DNA from: an uncultured Trueperaceae bacterium
GTDB taxonomy: Bacteria; Deinococcota; Deinococci; Deinococcales; Trueperaceae
Assembly: GCA_937907415.1 (NCBI GenBank)
Contig: CALCHY010000291.1
Location: 1-9,620 of the forward strand
Direction of reading: 5' to 3'
Length of the DNA: 9,620 bases
The translations under genes were made by a program, and so were the position numbers. Below the pieces are notes generated by a model, which did no database searches, was not told the DNA's origin, and worked only from the letters and a program-made list of their open reading frames with translations. Below are positions 1-6,427 of the stretch, one piece after another (the stretch's first letter is position 1; the number at the start of each line of letters is the position of its first letter).

Positions 1-28
1 GGCCTACCCCCGCGTGCGCGGGGATCAC
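1..28 (-). CRISPR. First (leader-proximal) repeat of a type I-E CRISPR array, cut by the window edge
   Basis: Read on the minus strand from 28 to 1, the unit starts GTGAT, continues with the stem CCCCGC, loop GCAC, stem GCGGGG, and ends GTAGGCC. This 5 + 16 + 7 layout matches the 29-base type I-E repeat with its last base outside the window. Cas6e would cut after GCGGGG, leaving an 8-base 5' handle starting GTAGGCC. The repeat lies directly downstream of cas2 in the same orientation as the cas operon, the usual place for the leader-proximal end of an array. Only one copy is visible, so periodicity cannot be shown here. The call rests on the stem, its position and the adjacent cas genes. Confidence 0.85.
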
Positions 29-123
29 TCTTAGATTCTTGGGGTAACGAAGCCTGAGCTTAGAAGCGGACGTTGCCAGCATAGTCATCCATTTATGAGT
101 ACGAATGTGCTATTAACTTAATG
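29..123 (-). promoter_or_regulatory. CRISPR leader between cas2 and the first repeat
   Basis: These 95 bases separate the cas2 stop from the first repeat. They are more A+T-rich than the flanking genes, with runs such as TAAGTTAATAG and CATAAATGG on the minus strand. In type I-E loci this position holds the array promoter and the signals that direct Cas1-Cas2 to insert new spacers at the first repeat. I see no convincing -35/-10 pair and no coding potential. The leader role is inferred from position. Confidence 0.6.
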
Positions 124-444
124 CTAACCATCAGAGTGCGAATTATCAAGATCCTCGCTTGGCCTAGGAAACCATGCGGACAGTACTAACCCTTCAATTT
201 CAGTTACGCGGCGCCGTGGGGCACCAACCATCTTATACTCCAATCCCTGCTCGCTCCGGCCCGAGTCCCAAACCATGAGTGCACGCGTCTCGGCCGAGGC
301 CCATACCTCGATTTGGTGCCAGATTGCCTCCCGATCTTCGGCCGGTAGGTTCGCCACATAAACGCCCGTGGCTACTTGAAGTGCCCAGGACGAGCAAAAT
401 CCGATCACCTTGTCTGGCGCGCACTCAAGCACCAGGACGAGCAT
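124..444 (-). CDS. cas2: CRISPR-associated endoribonuclease-like protein Cas2 (type I-E, Cas2e)
   Basis: The 106-residue product is a Cas2e, the dimeric scaffold joining two Cas1 dimers in the complex that captures and inserts spacers. The sequence aligns by eye with E. coli Cas2: an N-terminal beta strand MLVLVLE, then GVYVANLP, an REAIWHQI helix, and the C-terminal run EIEGLVLSAWFPR. Length fits the family (about 95-110). The start is the ATG at 444, with AGGA seven bases upstream; a TTG one codon earlier is also open but less likely. The gene overlaps the end of cas1 by 20 bases, so translation is probably coupled. A polar tail (about 12 residues after WFPRP) follows the conserved core and may be dispensable. 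Confidence 0.93.
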   Translation of the reverse strand: MLVLVLECAPDKVIGFCSSWALQVATGVYVANLPAEDREAIWHQIEVWASAETRALMVWDSGRSEQGLEYKMVGAPRRRVTEIEGLVLSAWFPRPSEDLDNSHSDG

Positions 445-1261
445 CAAACAGTCCTGTCATGTCTCCTACAATCCGATCCAGAAGCTTGCTTGTTCTGAAG
501 CTGTCACGCGCGGCCTTTCTAACATCGCTCTCGAGTCCCGGCCATGCTTCGCTAGAGTTTCCGTGCTTGGCAACAGTCTCGAAAGCAAGCGGAATCGTGA
601 CATCGAACTTGTATAAGTCTGCAACGTCCAGGACGAACGATTGAGAACTTCCGCGGTGGATAAAGCCCAATGCAGGGCTGAGTCCCGTGGCGTGACAGGC
701 GGTCTCTACCAACCCATAGAGGCATACGTTTGCTACGTTGAGGGCTAGGTTTGGGGCATCGGTCGTTCCATCCGGGTTGCCTGGAATATAACGGCGTCCT
801 TGCCACCGGATCCTGTACGCCTGGGCCTTGAGCTTGTAGAACTCACGAACCCGGGCGCCCTCCATACCCCGAAGCTCATCAAGTGTCTTGTTCACCATGC
901 GCTTGCCGAAGCGCAGAAAGTACATCTCGTACGCAACATTCAATGCCTCACTTGAGTTGGCGTACGCCATTACTTGTTTCTCGAGCCACTTTACGTTCTG
1001 TGTCCAACCTCGTCCGGCGCTGTAGCACCGGACGCCGTGCTCCCCAACCCAAATCGTGTTGACGCCATAGCGACCAGCCAGCCGCATCGCCTCCGTGCTG
1101 ACCGTCGTTCCGGGGCCAACGAGAATAGACACCATCGCCCGCGCTGGCACTTCGTACTGAACACGATCTTCGTTGTCAGTCAGAACGAGGCAGCCGTCGA
1201 TGACCGACAGGCTGCCTCGTTCAACATAGAAGAAGGAGAGGCGGTTCTTGATCTGGAGCAT
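425..1261 (-). CDS. cas1: CRISPR integrase Cas1 (type I-E)
   Basis: This 278-residue protein is the integrase that inserts new spacers at the leader end of the array, working with Cas2. The metal-binding active-site residues are visible: E134 in LRGMEGARVR, H202 in GFIHRGSSQSF and D215 in LDVADLYKFD. They correspond to E141, H208 and D221 of E. coli Cas1. The N-terminal beta domain shows GPGTTVS (about 49-55) and TIWVGEHGVRCY (69-80), both typical of I-E Cas1. The ATG at 1261 is preferred because it overlaps the cas6e stop as TAATG and places the conserved NRLSFFYVERG at residues 6-16. A longer reading to 1342 would run inside cas6e and has no family support. No frameshift is seen, and the adaptation module looks intact. 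Confidence 0.96.
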   Translation of the reverse strand: MLQIKNRLSFFYVERGSLSVIDGCLVLTDNEDRVQYEVPARAMVSILVGPGTTVSTEAMRLAGRYGVNTIWVGEHGVRCYSAGRGWTQNVKWLEKQVMAYANSSEALNVAYEMYFLRFGKRMVNKTLDELRGMEGARVREFYKLKAQAYRIRWQGRRYIPGNPDGTTDAPNLALNVANVCLYGLVETACHATGLSPALGFIHRGSSQSFVLDVADLYKFDVTIPLAFETVAKHGNSSEAWPGLESDVRKAARDSFRTSKLLDRIVGDMTGLFDARPGA

Positions 1262-2016
1262 TACGGATCCCGGACGAGGCGCATAGCCGGGTGGCGACGA
1301 GGTAACACCGTGCCAGGCGCCGAGAGGCACAGCATGCCACAACCAAACCCCTTGGCCCTCCCAACTCCAGAGGCCAGGAGATCCGAGAACTTAGGCGGAT
1401 CGGTGACGCGAAGGGTACCAATCACGTTAGTGGCCACGAAGCTTATCGGGGCTCCGCCCTTTCCCCTTCGCCCTACCTTCAAGAAGCTGCGCTCGGTTAC
1501 TTTGGCGGTCAAGAGTTGAGTTCCGTGCGTGAGGCGTCGCTTCAGGTAATCCCCGTACACCGCGTCGATCGAAGAGCCGGCTGAATCAAGACGTCTAGCA
1601 TGTTCCCAGATGTCGATACGCTTCGACCGCTTTCCAGGAACAAGCGGGATATCGACGGTAGCATTCAATCGGAGTTCGAAGTCAAGCGTGGTACCGGCTT
1701 GGAAGTGTGTTGGATACGTTGTGGTTCTTAAATCACTTACCAATCCGAAGGTGGAGGAGTCGGGCTTTGGCAAGCGGGGTGCTTCAGTCGATAGCACGAG
1801 TAGCGTGCCTGTAGCTCCTTGCGCAAGGTCGCTGCGGAAGAGAAACGGGCGGTCATCGTACTGCCCGAACAGGTCGCTTGCGACTTGATGCTCGAGGTAG
1901 GGGCGTGTCAAGCCGAAGGTGGGTCTGGAGTAGTGTCCACTGAAGTCAAGTAGAGCCTGGCTGAAGAAGAGGTCAGCTGCCATTGGGCTGACCTTGTTGA
2001 TCCAGGCGGTGTGCAA
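1261..2016 (-). CDS. cas6e: crRNA-processing endoribonuclease Cas6e (CasE)
   Basis: The 251-residue product should cut the CRISPR transcript at the 3' base of each repeat hairpin and stay bound to the crRNA 3' end as the Cascade head. The clearest mark is the C-terminal glycine-rich segment SGVGRAKGFGCGMLCL, which matches QGIGPAKSMGCGLLSL of E. coli Cas6e. Near the N terminus, YLEHQVASDLFG (residues 40-51) resembles YQLHQGLWHLFP of the E. coli enzyme, so Y40 and H43 are candidate catalytic residues. The TTG at 2016 is chosen because WINKVSP then supplies the first beta strand. The alternative ATG at 1983 has AAGG upstream but would remove that strand. The gene overlaps cas5e by 44 bases. Spacing between strand 1 and the YxxH motif is longer than usual, and 16 residues follow the usual C terminus. 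Confidence 0.92.
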   Translation of the reverse strand: MHTAWINKVSPMAADLFFSQALLDFSGHYSRPTFGLTRPYLEHQVASDLFGQYDDRPFLFRSDLAQGATGTLLVLSTEAPRLPKPDSSTFGLVSDLRTTTYPTHFQAGTTLDFELRLNATVDIPLVPGKRSKRIDIWEHARRLDSAGSSIDAVYGDYLKRRLTHGTQLLTAKVTERSFLKVGRRGKGGAPISFVATNVIGTLRVTDPPKFSDLLASGVGRAKGFGCGMLCLSAPGTVLPRRHPAMRLVRDP

Positions 2017-2719
2017 GCGTCATGCGCCGCCTTGAAATGGTCCTGCTGCCAGCAAACCGGTCGGTTTCGAAGTTCCTTCTGTCCCAAGTGGTCAGATGCT
2101 CGGCTGCTTCGGGACCTTCTCCGGCGCCGTACCAACACCATGCATCCAAGGGTCCTCTCCAGGGATCCCGGAGCGCGGGATTGCTGGCCCAGGTTGTGAG
2201 GGCGTCATAGCTGCTTGTCGCCGTCACTCGGCCCACGAGAATCTGGCTGGCGGGGACGCAACCTTTACGGCCCAGGAACAGTGGGCGGGCAGGTAGCGCG
2301 AGTGCAGCCTCCACGTCACTTAGTGATGCGGGTGATTCGACATCCAAGGTAAACGCGACGATGAACGAACCGTCGGCCAGATACTGCTTTCGTTGCACCT
2401 GCGTACCGTCGGCGTTCGCGCCACCTCGACGCTCAATGCCCCACCGCGTCCAACCTGCTAATCCGATCCGATCTAAGTCTGCAGTGTGGAAATCCTGGAT
2501 GACCCTCGGCGTTCTCTCTTCAAGCACTGCATATCGAAGGCTGTCCTGGAGTCTCGTGGTGCGACTAGCGTCCCGGTATGTCCATCCGAGCGCAGAGCCC
2601 AGCATGCCTACAAGCGCAGAGAGTGAGGGGAACGCCCGACTTGGGCGCCAACTGTCAACAGCAACGTCTCCCCAGGCCTGCATAGGGCCGTCAAACCTGA
2701 GAATCAGATACTCGCCCAC
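1973..2719 (-). CDS. cas5e: Cascade subunit Cas5e (CasD)
   Basis: This 248-residue protein is the Cascade subunit that grips the 5' handle of the crRNA and links Cas8e to the Cas7e backbone. Typical Cas5e landmarks are present in order: LRFDGPMQAWG at residues 7-17, FPSLSALVGMLGSALG near 30-45, RKQYLADGSFIVAF in the middle, and ARPLFLGRKGCVPA in the second half. Length is usual for the family (about 225-250). Translation most likely starts at the GTG at 2719, five bases after the cas7e stop. The ribosome binding site there is weak, which fits coupling to cas7e. The final 15 or so residues are polar and overlap the start of cas6e. No signs of damage. Confidence 0.95.
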   Translation of the reverse strand: MGEYLILRFDGPMQAWGDVAVDSWRPSRAFPSLSALVGMLGSALGWTYRDASRTTRLQDSLRYAVLEERTPRVIQDFHTADLDRIGLAGWTRWGIERRGGANADGTQVQRKQYLADGSFIVAFTLDVESPASLSDVEAALALPARPLFLGRKGCVPASQILVGRVTATSSYDALTTWASNPALRDPWRGPLDAWCWYGAGEGPEAAEHLTTWDRRNFETDRFAGSRTISRRRMTLAHRLDQQGQPNGS

Positions 2720-2724
2720 GGGAG

Positions 2725-3882
2725 TCAGTTCCCGTAAGCGAAGGTAAAGTCGAGAAGCTCAGGAAAGCTCTTGGTGGCCGGACCGCCTTCACCAAGCTCG
2801 TGGATGCTGGCAGCAGCGCAACGGGTTTCTACGGTGCCGTACATCTTTTCCAGTTGGTCTCGGTGTCTCAAGAGACGCGTGATGGACTCCGACATTACAT
2901 TGCTCCCTGACGCGGAAACCGGTCTGAGGAACGCATTGGCAAGGGTTCGTGGTTGAGCTGATCCGCGCTCGGTGAGAACGAACTCTGCGTAGGAAAAAGG
3001 CGCCGTAGAACCCCTCTTGGCCTGCGGCGTGACGGTGGCCATGGCCGTTACGAGGTTGCCGGCAAGCTTTTCTGCTAATGAGGCCTCTTGGCCCTGAAGA
3101 TTATCGCGAAGCTGGTTCATGTCGATGACTGCGTAAAGGTAGTAAACACCGGATGTCAGTTCTGTTTCTTGGATCAGGCCAGCGCCAGCGTCGTCCTGGA
3201 TCCCTTTGAGGGTATCGACGGCGGTGAAATAGTCGGTCTCTGCGGCCTCCGCGTGAGTCGTGAACGCGTGTGCCACACTTACCGCCGCGTCTACTCGAGC
3301 GAATAGATCTGACGTGATCATGCGTCCGAACATGGCGGTGTCGATACTGGCGGGGAGGTCCTTCAGCACGGCGCGTAGCTTCTTCTGATCACCAAGCTCA
3401 ACGGCCGCCTTTACCTCGGCTTGCTTGGTCACAGACTTGCCCGCGGTACGCAACTCCTTAAGAGCCTCCTCCGCCTTTTCGACCAAGAAGCTGGTCTCGG
3501 CCTTGGTCAAGACGAGGAGTTGACTGCTTTGCGCTGCTTCCAACCCGGACTTATCCGGTACGGCCTTGGTGCTTACGGTCTCGTTCATGAGCCACTGCGC
3601 GATGGCTACAGCCTCTGCTTCCTCCGCACCCAACGCTTCTATTAGATGCTTGGCGATGACCCTCTCGAAGATGCGTACGCTGCGCACAGCCTGATCGCCG
3701 AATTGAGTTATCAGGGGTGATTCGCGCCAATGCTTTTTCAAGCATTGAGAGCTGACTCGGGTTCTGGTCGCCCCGCCGAAAGGTACACGCTTGGCCAAAC
3801 CCACGTCATCTCGGTTCAACAACGAAGCTGGGTACGCCGTTAGCATGTGAACCTGCACCATGTCGCCTGGTCGAGTCTTCAT
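2725..3882 (-). CDS. cas7e: Cascade backbone subunit Cas7e (CasC)
   Basis: The 385-residue product forms the six-copy backbone of Cascade that coats the crRNA spacer. The N-terminal signature VHMLTAYPASLLNRDD (about 11-26), followed by VPFGGATRTRVSSQCLKKHWR, matches the Cas7/CasC family, including the NRDD and RVSSQ-LK motifs. C-terminal family features include GSTAPFSYAEFVL, RTLANAFLRPVS and the closing FPELLDFTFAYGN. The ATG at 3882 is preferred because it overlaps the cse2 stop as ATGA and has GAGGGG upstream. The frame stays open to 3981, but those extra residues lie inside cse2 and do not look like Cas7. An ATG at 3861 (MVQVHML) is a possible alternative start. Confidence 0.95.
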   Translation of the reverse strand: MKTRPGDMVQVHMLTAYPASLLNRDDVGLAKRVPFGGATRTRVSSQCLKKHWRESPLITQFGDQAVRSVRIFERVIAKHLIEALGAEEAEAVAIAQWLMNETVSTKAVPDKSGLEAAQSSQLLVLTKAETSFLVEKAEEALKELRTAGKSVTKQAEVKAAVELGDQKKLRAVLKDLPASIDTAMFGRMITSDLFARVDAAVSVAHAFTTHAEAAETDYFTAVDTLKGIQDDAGAGLIQETELTSGVYYLYAVIDMNQLRDNLQGQEASLAEKLAGNLVTAMATVTPQAKRGSTAPFSYAEFVLTERGSAQPRTLANAFLRPVSASGSNVMSESITRLLRHRDQLEKMYGTVETRCAAASIHELGEGGPATKSFPELLDFTFAYGN

Positions 3883-4409
3883 TCTGCTTGCCCCTCTCTG
3901 TCCGCACTGTTGTTCTTGGGATCCGGCCGACCTGATAGATAGAAGTCCTTTGCGAATCGAAGTCGACCTGCGTCGTCCCAAGTCATCAAGAGCCCCGCAA
4001 GTTGCACCCAGTCGATGCCGCCTTCCACCTTGGAGAGCAAGCGGCCTGTCTGGTGCAGCGCGTCATTGCGGTCGAGGCGCAACCAGCGCTCAACTCGGGA
4101 AGGCGAGACCTTGGCCTGTTCCAACACGCGACCCGGATGCGCTCCACGCGAGTGGGGATGTCGCACCATAAAGGGTATGACTTCGCGCCAGAATCGGTAG
4201 TCCCGCTCGAGCATCGGGTGCTCTCGAGCCAAGTTCCAATAGGCCTCGGGAGGGACTCGCTCTTTGACCGCCATCCTGCGCAACTCGGCTCTGTCGCCTC
4301 GCGAAAGTCCGCGACGCCCTGGCCCTGCCGACTCCCTGAGCGAACTCGCCAAGGCCCCGACCGCCTCAGAGAAACTGCTGGCGGGACGTTCTGCTGTTGA
4401 TTCTGCCAC
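3879..4409 (-). CDS. cse2: Cascade small subunit Cse2 (CasB, Cas11)
   Basis: This 176-residue protein is the Cascade small subunit, present as a dimer along the belly of the complex, where it stabilises the R-loop. It is mostly helical and rich in Arg. The recognisable core runs from RAELRRMAV through YRFWREVIPFMVRHPH to VERWLRLDRNDALHQTGRLLSKVEGG and IDWVQLAGLLMTWD, in the order usual for Cse2/CasB. The start is the GTG at 4409, two bases after the cas8e stop, with GAGGAGG about ten bases upstream inside cas8e. The stop overlaps the cas7e start. Cse2 is the fastest-diverging Cascade subunit, so placement between cas8e and cas7e adds much of the confidence. Confidence 0.92.
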   Translation of the reverse strand: MAESTAERPASSFSEAVGALASSLRESAGPGRRGLSRGDRAELRRMAVKERVPPEAYWNLAREHPMLERDYRFWREVIPFMVRHPHSRGAHPGRVLEQAKVSPSRVERWLRLDRNDALHQTGRLLSKVEGGIDWVQLAGLLMTWDDAGRLRFAKDFYLSGRPDPKNNSADREGQAE

Positions 4410-4411
4410 CG

Positions 4412-6067
4412 TCAGCTTGCCTCCTCAGATTCTTTAGGTATGCGTGGCAAGTCGAGCACTTCGCGTAACCCTCCCCTCAGGTAAGCTTCGGCGCGCGTAA
4501 GCGCCTCCATCTCCCGTGCCGCACTACGCGGCACTGAATGAACGGCGTTCGGGAACACCTCCGTAGTAATCACGTCGAACAACCACTTCCTGTAGTCAAG
4601 AACTGCGTCTTGGATGGGCTCGTCTGAAGCGGTTGCGCTCAGGAGCGTATCGACGTAAATCTGGTCTACCAGCAGCTCGAGTGTGCTAGCTACGGCGTCA
4701 AGCTTGGCCGCGTAGCTTTCGCGCAATTTCGGACTGCCCTTCCACAGCACACCGAACGACGATCGGAGAACCCGTTTCGCGTCCTGCGTGAAGTTGAGCA
4801 TCATCCCGTGCACTTTGTCGGCACGCGCTTGCGTCAAGGCTAAGCCGCGCCGCACAGCCCTTCTGGGTAGCTGGACTTCGCGGCGATGGAAGCCGAGCGT
4901 CTTGCCTTGGCCCAAGGCTAGGCCTTCGAACACAACGGACAGGGCGCCATCTGCCGGGGGAGATGATAAGAGTTCATCTACGCTGGGAGATCGTTGAGCA
5001 CCCTCTTCGCCGAACAGCAAGTTGAAGACTTCTCGATAGTCGTATCCCTTTTCAAGGGTGCCGCGAACTTTGCGGTGCCCCTTTGTCGGGTCAATGATCG
5101 TGGGTGTGAAGGTGTCGCCGAGACGCCCCCCGCCCGTATGGTCTAGAACACGAGCTGCCTTTGATGGCCGGAACCACAGTTCCGAGTACCGCCCGGCCTT
5201 CGGAGCCCCGAGCCGGATCATCCGAGCTAGCGGGATGAAGGCTGGGTCGAGCCTGGTGGAGAGAAGTTGGTTGACGCCGTTCCAGCTCTCTCGCCAGAGG
5301 GCCCAGATGTCACCCCTGAGACCAAGTTCATTCACGACTTGAATCCAACGCTTCAAGAACACGGTTACGTCGTGGTTGAAGGTCAACGACAGGCTGTTCG
5401 CTACGGTCCCACCCATGAACGGGGTTCCGCTGCCGGCTCCTGACTGAGAGCCGGCCAGCTGGCTACCATAGTTGCCAGCCCCTCCGTAAATTGCTCCGGT
5501 CTGGTACTCGATTAGCGAGTAGACGGTCTCCTCCGGCGACAGCTCTCGGGTTACGCCGATCTTCCGCTCGTGGCCCTTGGTGCCGATTATTGCCGTCAGG
5601 AGCGAGCAGTCTTCATTGCGGTAGTTCGCCGCCAGGGAGACGCCGGCTTCTAGAGGCGCCTGAAGGAAGCCAGGTCTAGCAACGTCGGGTTGGAAGAGGG
5701 ACCAATCACCAAGTTCGGTCACCTGAAGTAGCGCCTGTCGTACTGCTGCTTCGGCTTCGCCAGTAGGGCCAGAACTGGCTTCGGAAACGCTCAGTTGTGC
5801 GACTCGCAGCGCCTTCGCCGCCGTCCTTACGAGAAAACGCCAATAGTGCCCACGCTGTTCTGCCGGTAGCTGCGGAAAGGTCTTCAGGTCGTTGGTAGTG
5901 AGTAGTCGAGCAATCAGGCCCGGGAGGTCGAACTTCTCTACTTCCGACAAGGTGCTTGCGGTCAAGAGTCTTCCGCTGAGAAGGTTATGGTCATGTGCGA
6001 GAGGTAGGTTGCCGACGGAAAGGTCCGGTTGAGCTGAGTGTGCTCCGCTAGCCTGGTTCGTCGCCAC
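4412..6067 (-). CDS. cas8e: Cascade large subunit Cas8e (Cse1, CasA)
   Basis: The 551-residue product is the large Cascade subunit that reads the PAM, opens target DNA and recruits Cas3. Visible landmarks are LPGLIARLL and FPQLPAEQRGHYWRFLV (about 48-80), FQPDVARPGFLQAP (125-138), LLTAIIGTKGHERKIGV, and a helical C terminus. The FLQ motif followed by LLT--GTKGHE-K recalls the divergent Cse1 branch, whose members carry FLQPP and a KNHD-like stretch, more than the E. coli branch; that placement is from memory. The start is the GTG at 6067, with AGGGGG seven bases upstream; an ATG at 6074 is in another frame. About 25 residues before LLSGRLL have no obvious family counterpart. As first gene of the operon, it sits directly behind the small interrupted frame at 6274-6071. 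Confidence 0.93.
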   Translation of the reverse strand: MATNQASGAHSAQPDLSVGNLPLAHDHNLLSGRLLTASTLSEVEKFDLPGLIARLLTTNDLKTFPQLPAEQRGHYWRFLVRTAAKALRVAQLSVSEASSGPTGEAEAAVRQALLQVTELGDWSLFQPDVARPGFLQAPLEAGVSLAANYRNEDCSLLTAIIGTKGHERKIGVTRELSPEETVYSLIEYQTGAIYGGAGNYGSQLAGSQSGAGSGTPFMGGTVANSLSLTFNHDVTVFLKRWIQVVNELGLRGDIWALWRESWNGVNQLLSTRLDPAFIPLARMIRLGAPKAGRYSELWFRPSKAARVLDHTGGGRLGDTFTPTIIDPTKGHRKVRGTLEKGYDYREVFNLLFGEEGAQRSPSVDELLSSPPADGALSVVFEGLALGQGKTLGFHRREVQLPRRAVRRGLALTQARADKVHGMMLNFTQDAKRVLRSSFGVLWKGSPKLRESYAAKLDAVASTLELLVDQIYVDTLLSATASDEPIQDAVLDYRKWLFDVITTEVFPNAVHSVPRSAAREMEALTRAEAYLRGGLREVLDLPRIPKESEEAS

Positions 6068-6070
6068 TTG

Positions 6071-6274
6071 TCATCCCCCTTGCCCACGTCTGGCCATCCA
6101 GTTGTGGACGAAAAATGCCTGTAATGCCCGGCCCACCAGCGAAACGAGTTCTTTTATTAAGGGTAATCGTTCCTTCTTACCCCGGGGGCCATGTGGAGCG
6201 TGGACGGTACAACCATCCTGATCAATGCGGATTCGGACCTCAACCTAAATTTTGGTGTTCCCACCGCCTTTCAT
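6071..6274 (-). pseudogene. Unrecognised small reading frame upstream of cas8e, interrupted by an amber codon at position 10
   Basis: The minus-strand ATG at 6274 is preceded by AAAGGAGG (6286-6279), a near-perfect ribosome binding site with a 4-base gap. The frame reads MKGGGNTKI, then TAG (6247-6245), then continues for 57 more sense codons to a TGA at 6073-6071, three bases before the cas8e GTG. The downstream part is protein-like: VEVRIRIDQDGCTVHAP suggests a beta hairpin, GPRGKKER is basic, and LPLIKELVSLVGRALQAFF suggests an amphipathic helix. A single GAG-to-TAG change would explain the break and give KIEVEVRIRI. I do not recognise the family. Alternatives are a genuine 9-codon minigene, a sequencing error at 6247, or amber readthrough. 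Its position as first gene ahead of cas8e suggests a link to cas regulation, but nothing in the sequence proves it. Confidence 0.55.
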
Positions 6275-6286
6275 GACGCCTCCTTT
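6275..6286 (-). promoter_or_regulatory. Strong ribosome binding site ahead of the small frame
   Basis: AAAGGAGG at 6286-6279 is followed by CGTC and ATG. It is a stronger match to the 16S anti-Shine-Dalgarno than the visible sites of the cas genes in this window, although the 4-base gap is short. It is the best evidence that the frame at 6274 is or was translated. Confidence 0.6.
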
Positions 6287-6328
6287 GCAACTCTTGAGGA
6301 CTTGTGACCCGCTCGCCGCCCATGAATC

Positions 6329-6343
6329 GGCAGGTCACCTGCC
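6329..6343. promoter_or_regulatory. 15-bp perfect palindrome, candidate operator
   Basis: The sequence GGCAGGTCACCTGCC has two 7-base arms that are exactly complementary around a single central base. It lies between the downstream repeat-like element (6361-6390) and the ribosome binding site of the small frame, about where a minus-strand promoter for the cas operon would fall. A one-base loop makes it a poor terminator, so a dimeric repressor or activator site is more likely. No regulator gene is visible in the window. Confidence 0.35.
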
Positions 6344-6360
6344 TGGTTCTTGATCCTGGC

Positions 6361-6390
6361 TTTTGACCCCCGCTGCTGCGGGGAGATCAG
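6361..6390 (-). repeat. Degenerate CRISPR repeat (downstream copy, hairpin conserved)
   Basis: On the minus strand it reads CTGATCT, stem CCCCGC, loop AGCA, stem GCGGGG, then GTCAAAA. Compared with the array repeat (GTGAT, CCCCGC, GCAC, GCGGGG, GTAGGCC), both stem arms are identical and the 5' flank TGAT is kept with a 2-base insertion. The loop differs and the 3' handle region has diverged after GT. Orientation is the same as the main array. The stem is what Cas6e recognises, so cleavage after 6368 is plausible. Confidence 0.75.
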
Positions 6391-6427
6391 CTCTCTACCT
6401 GACAACTTCTGCAGCCAGATGGTCTAC
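6368..6427 (-). ncRNA. Candidate crRNA-like RNA from a single-spacer mini-CRISPR (possible CreR/CreA-type guide)
   Basis: If Cas6e cut both degenerate repeats at the usual site, the product would have an 8-base handle GTAGACCA (6427-6420), a spacer of about 29-31 bases beginning TCTGGCTGCAG (from 6419), and a 3' hairpin CCCCGC-AGCA-GCGGGG ending at 6368. Its total of 60 nt is close to the 61-nt type I-E crRNA. Known degenerate guides beside type I cas operons use partial seed matches to direct Cascade to a cas promoter or to a toxin promoter without cleavage. Location between the divergent cas8e and cas3 promoters suits that role. I found no convincing promoter for it and no full-length target in the window. 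Function is inferred from structure and position. Confidence 0.6.

Noticed and set aside
1262..1342. Upstream extension of cas1 by 27 codons
   Set aside because: It lies inside cas6e; the TAATG junction and family N terminus support the ATG at 1261.
3883..3981. Upstream extension of cas7e by 33 codons
   Set aside because: It lies inside cse2, has Arg/Ser-rich sequence unlike Cas7, and the ATGA junction supports the ATG at 3882.
6300..6328. Possible third degenerate repeat (GCGGCGAGCGGG on the minus strand) one spacer length further downstream
   Set aside because: It lacks the CCCCGC arm, forms no comparable hairpin and keeps no handle.
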